The translations under genes were made by a program, and so were the position numbers. A stretch of DNA of 10,620 nt, taken from Sphingomonadaceae bacterium (GTDB lineage Bacteria; Pseudomonadota; Alphaproteobacteria; Sphingomonadales; Sphingomonadaceae). The notes beneath the pieces were generated by a model that saw nothing but the letters and a program-made list of their open reading frames with translations, searched no databases and had not been told where the DNA came from. Shown one piece after another: positions 6,009-10,620 of the stretch. Where the stretch lies: the NCBI GenBank assembly GCA_947451875.1, contig CANGBE010000030.1, forward strand, positions 1-10,620. The letters are read 5' to 3'. How positions within the stretch are numbered: position 1 is the first letter of the stretch; each line of letters begins with the position of its first letter.

Positions 6009-7364
6009 CTATTTTGAACGCGTCAGCACGGCCCCGCCGGTCCGCTTGATCGTCGAGATGGCGTAGTAAAGCTGGAAGTCGGTTATGCCCTGCGCTTTGA
6101 GCTGTTCAGGTGTCTGCTGGAAACGCGGATCCTGCTGTTTGTCGGCCTCAAGCTCCTTGTCATCAAGATTGGCATCGTTGACGAGGTGCTTCCTCAAATC
6201 ACTCTCTCGCAGGGCAAGCTTGGCGCGCTTAGCAGCATCGGGATCGGAGATCTGCGGCACGCGGATGTCGGGTTCGATCCCGCCTTCCTGCACGGACCGG
6301 CCCGACGGCGTGTAATAACGCGCAGTCGTCAGTTTGACGGCCCGAGTGTGCTGATAGTTCAGGAAGATAACCTGCTGCACCGATCCCTTGCCAAAGCTAC
6401 GCTCGCCCATAACCAGCGCGCGATGCTGATCCTGCAGCGCCCCGGCAACGATTTCCGAGGCGGAGGCCGATCCGGCATCGATCAAAACGATCAGCGGCAG
6501 TCCGCCCGACATATCGCCGGGGAAAGGGCTGCCCTGCGCATCGGCCCGGTAATATATGTTTTCCGATGCATTTCGGCCGCGCTGGGAAACGATGTCTCCC
6601 GAGGAAAGGAAAATGTCGGACAGCGCTACGGCTTCGTCCAGCTCACCACCGGGATTCTGCCGCAGATCGAGCACCAGGCCCTTCAGTTTGTTGCCGCTTT
6701 CCTTGCGCATATCGGCAATCGCCTGACGCACATAGTTGCCCACTTCGGTGCTGAATTCGTTGACCGAGATAACCCCGACGCCATCCGTTAGTTTGTGCGT
6801 CACAGGCTCAAGCAGAATATCGCCGCGGGTGACGCTGACATCGAACGAATCGTCCCGGCCGGGGCGGAAGATAGTCAACCGGATGCTGGTTCCTGCTGGG
6901 CCTCGCATTTTGGAGACGGCTTCATCCAGTTCGAGGCCATAGATCAGCTTGCCATCGAGGTGGGTGATATAATCCCCCGCCTTAACGCCGACCGCCGCTG
7001 CCGGGCTGCCGCGCAGCGGAGCAACCACTTTCACCGTGTCCTGATCCATCACAACTGACAGGCCAAGGCCGGAATACTTGCCATCCATCATCGCCTGAAT
7101 GCGTTGCAGGCTCTTACCTTCGAGGTATGAAGAATGCGGATCGAGACTGGCGAGCATGCCGTTGATCGCACCGTCGATCAGTTTGTCGTCTTCGGTCTTG
7201 TCGACGTAATTGGCCTTAATCAGCTGATAGATCGTGTTGAGCTTGGCAAAGTCCGGCCCTGAACGTCCGTCTACCGCGGCAAGTCCTGCCGTCGCCGCTG
7301 GGAACAGCGCAACGGTGCCAAGCAACAGTGCGGCGCGGGTGATTGCAGTGATCTTACCAGCCAT
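6009..7364 (-). CDS. ctpA: C-terminal processing peptidase, S41 family with PDZ domain
   Basis: This 451-residue periplasmic serine protease should trim or degrade proteins by their C terminus. An N-terminal hydrophobic segment (about 7-30) looks like a signal peptide. A region with DPHSSYLEG (75-83) follows, then a PDZ domain (about 98-180, including YSGLGLSV and GVKAGDYITHLDG). The S41 catalytic domain includes GLVLDLRQNPGG (229-240), DAGSASASEIVAGALQD with probable nucleophile S301, and GERSFGKGSVQ with general base K326, 25 residues later as in the family. The length is typical of CtpA (about 400-460). GAAGGG lies seven bases before the ATG. The gene follows envC by 83 bases, a pairing common in proteobacteria, and precedes dsbB by 14 bases. 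Confidence 0.93.
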   Translation of the reverse strand: MAGKITAITRAALLLGTVALFPAATAGLAAVDGRSGPDFAKLNTIYQLIKANYVDKTEDDKLIDGAINGMLASLDPHSSYLEGKSLQRIQAMMDGKYSGLGLSVVMDQDTVKVVAPLRGSPAAAVGVKAGDYITHLDGKLIYGLELDEAVSKMRGPAGTSIRLTIFRPGRDDSFDVSVTRGDILLEPVTHKLTDGVGVISVNEFSTEVGNYVRQAIADMRKESGNKLKGLVLDLRQNPGGELDEAVALSDIFLSSGDIVSQRGRNASENIYYRADAQGSPFPGDMSGGLPLIVLIDAGSASASEIVAGALQDQHRALVMGERSFGKGSVQQVIFLNYQHTRAVKLTTARYYTPSGRSVQEGGIEPDIRVPQISDPDAAKRAKLALRESDLRKHLVNDANLDDKELEADKQQDPRFQQTPEQLKAQGITDFQLYYAISTIKRTGGAVLTRSK

Positions 7365-7381
7365 GCTCGGGCCCTTCGTGT

Positions 7382-7396
7382 GAATTGCGGCAATTC
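7382..7396. promoter_or_regulatory. perfect 7+1+7 dyad upstream of ctpA (possible operator)
   Basis: GAATTGC, one central base and GCAATTC form a perfect inverted repeat 17 bases ahead of the ctpA ATG and just upstream of its Shine-Dalgarno region. On the minus strand it partly overlaps TATAGA (a possible -10 box at 7394-7399), although no good -35 box is seen at 16-18 bases. The placement would suit a repressor site, but no regulator can be named. The rest of the 83-bp envC-ctpA gap shows only a short GGCG/CGCC stem and no strong terminator. Confidence 0.35.
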
Positions 7397-7447
7397 TATA
7401 GATTGGCGGCGGTTAACGCCAGATGGCTTGAAACATTAACGCAAGAT

Positions 7448-8668
7448 CTAATGGGCCTTGGCAAAATCGAGCGGATTTACCGCCTCGCCATTGTGGCGTA
7501 GCTCAAGGCTGACCACCGGGCGGCCCGTTCCGGCAAGGCCCAAGGGTGAACCGGCAACCAACATTTCACCAACATGGACATCGATTTGCGACAGCCCGGT
7601 TATCAGGCTGATCCAGTCCTCGCCGTGATCGACGATGATGATTGAGCCATAGCCGCGATAGGGCCCGGCAAAAGCCACCCGCCCAGCAGCGGGCGCAATG
7701 GCCTGCGCTGCCGATCCGGTCGCCAGCGCAATGCCGCGCGACACGGGCTGTCCCGGCGCGCTCGCACCAAAGCCGGTAACCAGCCTGCCTTGAACCGGAA
7801 GGATGAAGGCAGGCGCACGGCTTCCCTCTGTCGGCGAGCGGACAGCGTCAGCGGTTATGACCTGCGAGGCCTGCGGATTTGCTGGACGTATGACTGGCCC
7901 AGGCAACTGCATCAGCTGCTGGCGCAAGGCACCCGCACGTCCCAAATCTGCGGTCAACGCATCCAGATCGCGCGCCTGTTCAGCCAGCGCCAGAGCGAGT
8001 TCCGCTTCACGATCTGCGCTACCGCTCGCCGAGCGCAGGGCAAGCCGCTGCTGCGTTTCCAGGGCCGCAAGCGACTGGCGGCGGCGGCCGAGTTCGGTCT
8101 GTTCCTGCTGGAGGGCGGCAAGCGCGCCTTCGGCCTGAGTTTTCAGTGCCCGACTTCGAGCAATTTCGCTTCGCAGCGAGGCGGTGCGGCGCTTGACTTC
8201 GGGCAACATGGTATCGAGCAGGGCGCGCATGTGGACGGTGTCGCGCAGCGAGCCCGGGCGCAGGAGGGAGAGCGCCATCGGGCGGCGCGAGAACCGTTCC
8301 AACGCGCCCGTCAGCCGCATGACCGGCAGTTGCCGCTCGGCGAGGCGCGCACGCAACGCTTCACGCTGGCCATCGATCAGGCGGATATTAGCCTGCCGTT
8401 CGACAATCGCCGCTTGGGTTTCCTGAATTCGGGCAGCAGCAGCTGCTGCCTGCTGGGCAGTGCGATCTGCGGCGGCACCGGCTTCGGCGGCCTGCCTTTC
8501 TAGCGTTTCCGCCCTTTGCCGTGCCGCTGCGCCCTGTTGCTGGGCCGCAATCAGAGCGGCCCGTGCTTCACCTTCGTTGTCGATTACGGCGCTCTGCTGG
8601 GCAGAGGCAGCCACCGCCAAAGCAGCGCCAAGAACGAGACAGAGAGTGAAAACCGGGAATGGCCGCAT
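7448..8668 (-). CDS. envC: EnvC-like murein hydrolase activator (degenerate LytM/M23 domain)
   Basis: This 406-residue exported protein probably activates periplasmic N-acetylmuramyl-L-alanine amidases during cell division. A signal peptide (1-24, ending ASA-QQ) is followed by long Ala/Gln/Glu/Arg-rich coiled coils (about 30-115 and 160-260). The C-terminal LytM (M23) domain runs about 288-406, starting FILPVQGRLVTGFG. The usual zinc ligands are lost: the H-x3-D site reads SRGIALAT (about 310-317) and the HxH site reads SLELRHNG (about 387-394). That is the EnvC pattern of a non-catalytic activator. The start at 8668 gives the clean signal peptide; the frame is open upstream inside rlmH, but that part is not signal-like. 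The gene lies 11 bases after rlmH and 83 bases before ctpA. Confidence 0.85.
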   Translation of the reverse strand: MRPFPVFTLCLVLGAALAVAASAQQSAVIDNEGEARAALIAAQQQGAAARQRAETLERQAAEAGAAADRTAQQAAAAAARIQETQAAIVERQANIRLIDGQREALRARLAERQLPVMRLTGALERFSRRPMALSLLRPGSLRDTVHMRALLDTMLPEVKRRTASLRSEIARSRALKTQAEGALAALQQEQTELGRRRQSLAALETQQRLALRSASGSADREAELALALAEQARDLDALTADLGRAGALRQQLMQLPGPVIRPANPQASQVITADAVRSPTEGSRAPAFILPVQGRLVTGFGASAPGQPVSRGIALATGSAAQAIAPAAGRVAFAGPYRGYGSIIIVDHGEDWISLITGLSQIDVHVGEMLVAGSPLGLAGTGRPVVSLELRHNGEAVNPLDFAKAH

Positions 8669-8679
8669 AGTAGCCTGCC

Positions 8680-9102
8680 TTATCCCGAACGATGATAGGG
8701 ATGGCCAGCCAAAATACTGGTCGCGCGCCATAATTGCTCGGCCAGCATGGCGCGGGCAAGCATATGCGGCCAAGTCATCGCGCCGAACGCGATCAGCAGG
8801 TCGGCAGATTCGCGTGCCCGATCTCCATGCCCGTCCGCCGCGCCGATCAGGAAGCGCGCTTCCCGGACGCCATCATCGCGCCAGCGACCAAGCAGGGCGG
8901 CGAACTCTTCCGAAGAGAGCTGCTTGCCGCGCTCATCCAGCAGGACCGTGCGAAACGGGTTAGCAGGAGCTGGAATCGCGCCACCATTCTCTGGCAACTC
9001 GGTTAACTGAAAAGGCCATGCGATGCGCTTGGCATAGCGATCGACCAGTTCGCTTTCCGGTGATCGGCCAATCTTGCCCCGCGCAATTACGTGTAACTTC
9101 AC
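8680..9102 (-). CDS. rlmH: 23S rRNA (pseudouridine-1915 N3)-methyltransferase
   Basis: This 140-residue SPOUT-fold enzyme methylates pseudouridine 1915 of helix 69 in 23S rRNA, using S-adenosylmethionine, on assembled ribosomes. Family motifs are intact: LLDERGKQLSSEEFA (54-68), RFLIGAADGHG (83-93) and MTWPHMLARAMLAEQLWRA (109-127), ending GHPYHRSG where the C-terminal HPYH is diagnostic. The length is slightly shorter than E. coli RlmH (155). The start is GTG at 9102, overlapping the rsfS stop as GTGA, which indicates translational coupling with another large-subunit factor. The stop is 11 bases before envC. Confidence 0.95.
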   Translation of the reverse strand: MKLHVIARGKIGRSPESELVDRYAKRIAWPFQLTELPENGGAIPAPANPFRTVLLDERGKQLSSEEFAALLGRWRDDGVREARFLIGAADGHGDRARESADLLIAFGAMTWPHMLARAMLAEQLWRATSILAGHPYHRSG

Positions 9103-9497
9103 GCAGCCCCGACGCTATCCCCGAAACCCCACATGCGTTCTAAATTGTAGAACGTGCGCACTTCAGGGCGGAACAGGTGGACGACGACATCGCCGGCATC
9201 GATCAGCACCCAGTCTGCTGCGGGCAAGCCTTCGATTCGCACGTGGCCAAAGCCGCCTTGCTTGATGCGCTCAGCCAGTTTCTGTGCCATTGCGGCGACC
9301 TGGCGGGTCGAGCGGCCAGAGGCGATGACCATGTGATCGGCGATCGAGCTTTTGCCCTCAAGCGGGATAGAAACGATCTCCTGCGCCTGATCATCGTCAA
9401 GCGATTGCAGTACCAAAGCGTGCAACGAATTGGGCTCCGACGGGGGAAGCGGGGTGGCAGCGCCGGATTGATCCGGCTCTGGAAGTACTTGGTTCAT
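9099..9497 (-). CDS. rsfS: ribosome silencing factor RsfS
   Basis: This 132-residue protein should bind ribosomal protein uL14 and block 30S-50S joining during starvation. The conserved core runs from LHALVLQSLDDDQAQEI (25-41), through KSSIADHMVIASGRSTRQV (49-67), to DWVLIDAGDVVVHLFRPEVR (95-114) and FYNLERMWG (116-124). A Pro/Ser-rich N-terminal extension of about 24 residues precedes it. The ATG at 9497 is the first sensible start. AAGGAG lies 14 bases ahead of it, longer than usual, so initiation may be modest or rely on coupling. A longer frame to 9572 overlaps nadD and gives an unlikely N terminus. It lies 37 bases after nadD and overlaps rlmH by four bases. Confidence 0.93.
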   Translation of the reverse strand: MNQVLPEPDQSGAATPLPPSEPNSLHALVLQSLDDDQAQEIVSIPLEGKSSIADHMVIASGRSTRQVAAMAQKLAERIKQGGFGHVRIEGLPAADWVLIDAGDVVVHLFRPEVRTFYNLERMWGFGDSVGAA

Positions 9498-9534
9498 TGT
9501 GAGAAAATCGGCTCCTTGGGCCGGGATATACGGA

Positions 9535-10203
9535 TCATGACAGATTGATCCTGCGGTGCGTGACAGCATCACGAAGCGAACGGACGGCGATGTGCCTGTC
9601 CCACATGGGGTCGGCGCGGCGGATGGCGGTGGCCGAACGCGGATCGGGATCGAAACGCAGGATCACCAGCGCGGGTGCGCTCCATTGGGCCGGGCGTTTA
9701 AGGCTGGCAGCAGATCGCCGGTATCGACCGAGCCAGGCCATCGCGGGGCTCGCGATAGCAATGGCATCATAGCCCGGACGGGCGATAACAGCAATCGGAA
9801 CCATCCGCGCCAGTCTGCGCCAATCTTTCCAGCGGTGAAACTGGGCGAGATTGTCTGCTCCCATCAGCCAGACGAAGCGCCGTTTGGGCCAGCGGCGCTG
9901 GATCTTCGCCAGTGTATCGACGGTAAAGCGAGTGGCAAATTCGCGCTCCATCGCACTCACCCGGATCGGCGCACGGACGGCCTGTCGCCGGGCCGTGGCG
10001 AAGCGCGCAGGCAGAGGGGCCATGCCCGAATCGGACTTGAGCGGATTGCCGGGCGACACCAGCCACCAGCACTCGTCCAGACCGAGGGAGTCAATGGCAA
10101 AGCAGGTTATGCGGCGATGCCCGCGATGCGCGGGATTGAAGCTGCCGCCAAGGAGGCCGGTGAGGGTCAGGGTCTCACCTGCCCGGTGCCGCGAACTTGC
10201 CAC
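9535..10203 (-). CDS. nadD: nicotinate-nucleotide adenylyltransferase
   Basis: This protein of about 222 residues converts nicotinate mononucleotide and ATP to deamido-NAD, a late step of NAD synthesis in the cytoplasm. The nucleotidyltransferase motif GGSFNPAHRGH carries the HxGH pair (H26, H29). WWLVSPGNPLKS (46-57) and VWLMGADNLAQFHRWKDW follow. The C-terminal ATP-binding motif, usually ISSTxIR, appears as SATAIR (190-195). The start is the GTG at 10203, the only ATG/GTG/TTG ahead of the GLLGGSFNP core, and it overlaps proA by 37 bases. Its Shine-Dalgarno site (GGAGGGG) is 14 bases ahead, so a rarer start such as CTG nearer the core cannot be excluded. The proA-nadD-rsfS-rlmH order is common in sphingomonads. 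Confidence 0.93.
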   Translation of the reverse strand: MASSRHRAGETLTLTGLLGGSFNPAHRGHRRITCFAIDSLGLDECWWLVSPGNPLKSDSGMAPLPARFATARRQAVRAPIRVSAMEREFATRFTVDTLAKIQRRWPKRRFVWLMGADNLAQFHRWKDWRRLARMVPIAVIARPGYDAIAIASPAMAWLGRYRRSAASLKRPAQWSAPALVILRFDPDPRSATAIRRADPMWDRHIAVRSLRDAVTHRRINLS

Positions 10204-10620
10204 TTGTAGGTCGTCAACCCCTCCAGCGCGACCGGGCCGCGGGCGTGCAGACGGCCGGTGGCAATGCCAATCTCTGCGCCCAGACCAAACTCGCCGCCAT
10301 CGGCAAACTGGCTGGAAGCGTTGACCATGACAATGGCCGAATCGACCTCGTTCAGGAACCGCTCGGCTGCCGCATCGTCAGCCGTAACAATAGCGTCGGT
10401 ATGGTGCGAGCTGTGCTTGGCGATGTGATCGAGTGCGGCATCGAGCCCGTCAACCACAGCGACCGAGAGGATCGCGTCTAGATATTCGCAATCCCAGTCA
10501 TTGGCGCTGGCCGGCACAATTCGCGAATCGAGCGCGCGGGCGCGGGCATCGCCGCGCAGCTCGCAGCCCGAATCGAGCAGGCCTGCGACCACTTCTTGTG
10601 AAGCCGGGAACTGGGCATCG
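10167..10620 (-). CDS. proA: gamma-glutamyl phosphate reductase, C-terminal part (runs off window)
   Basis: The last 151 or so residues are visible and the frame is open to the window edge. The enzyme reduces gamma-glutamyl phosphate to glutamate semialdehyde with NADPH, the second step of proline synthesis. Diagnostic segments are NDWDCEYLDAILSVAVVDG, HSSHHTDAIVT, VNASSQFADGGEFGLGAEIGI and HARGPVALEGLTTYKW, which close the aldehyde-dehydrogenase-type fold of ProA. The catalytic cysteine lies upstream, beyond the edge. The stop at 10167 is inside nadD, a 37-base overlap. It is the first visible gene of the minus-strand series and may share its promoter with nadD, rsfS, rlmH and envC. Confidence 0.95.
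   Translation of the reverse strand, partial: DAQFPASQEVVAGLLDSGCELRGDARARALDSRIVPASANDWDCEYLDAILSVAVVDGLDAALDHIAKHSSHHTDAIVTADDAAAERFLNEVDSAIVMVNASSQFADGGEFGLGAEIGIATGRLHARGPVALEGLTTYKWQVRGTGQVRP

Overview
The window looks like chromosome from an alphaproteobacterium, most likely a sphingomonad (Sphingomonadales, Erythrobacter/Novosphingobium-like). This is inferred from the high GC, the dense overlapping genes, the gene order proA-nadD-rsfS-rlmH-envC-ctpA, and the style of the intergenic palindromes. No rRNA, tRNA or CRISPR array is visible.

Left part (1-4236): an accessory, surface-polysaccharide region. It opens with the 3' end of an IS481-like insertion sequence (transposase tail 2-88, probable IS end near 128). 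A plus-strand UDP-glucuronate 4-epimerase gene (162-1157) starts only 33 bases past that end. It is followed by a small membrane protein with a zinc-ribbon-like tail (1169-1465). Convergent to these, on the minus strand, are wecB and wecC (4236 to 1809), which make UDP-ManNAc and UDP-ManNAcA from UDP-GlcNAc. Together these genes supply acidic sugar nucleotides, presumably for an exopolysaccharide, capsule or O-antigen; no glycosyltransferase is in view.

Between the convergent groups (1472-1774) lies a compact element. Two perfect 30-bp inverted repeats, each containing a hairpin, bracket a 5'-truncated GIY-YIG endonuclease frame whose start and stop codons both fall inside the repeats. A second, diverged pair of similar palindromes lies downstream of the 4383-4943 gene, at 4288-4378. 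This repeat family and its GIY-YIG cargo are the most unusual thing in the window.

Right part (4383-10620): all genes are on the minus strand, so transcription runs from high to low coordinates. The first set is proA (partial) - nadD - rsfS - rlmH - envC. It covers proline synthesis, NAD synthesis, ribosome silencing and 23S rRNA modification, and murein hydrolase activation, with tight overlaps that suggest one operon. After an 83-bp gap containing a perfect 7+1+7 dyad comes ctpA - dsbB - coq7: a periplasmic C-terminal processing protease, a quinone-reducing disulfide catalyst, and a ubiquinone-biosynthesis hydroxylase. dsbB and coq7 overlap by ATGA, which places a quinone consumer next to a quinone maker. 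A secreted protein of unknown function (4383-4943) closes the group.
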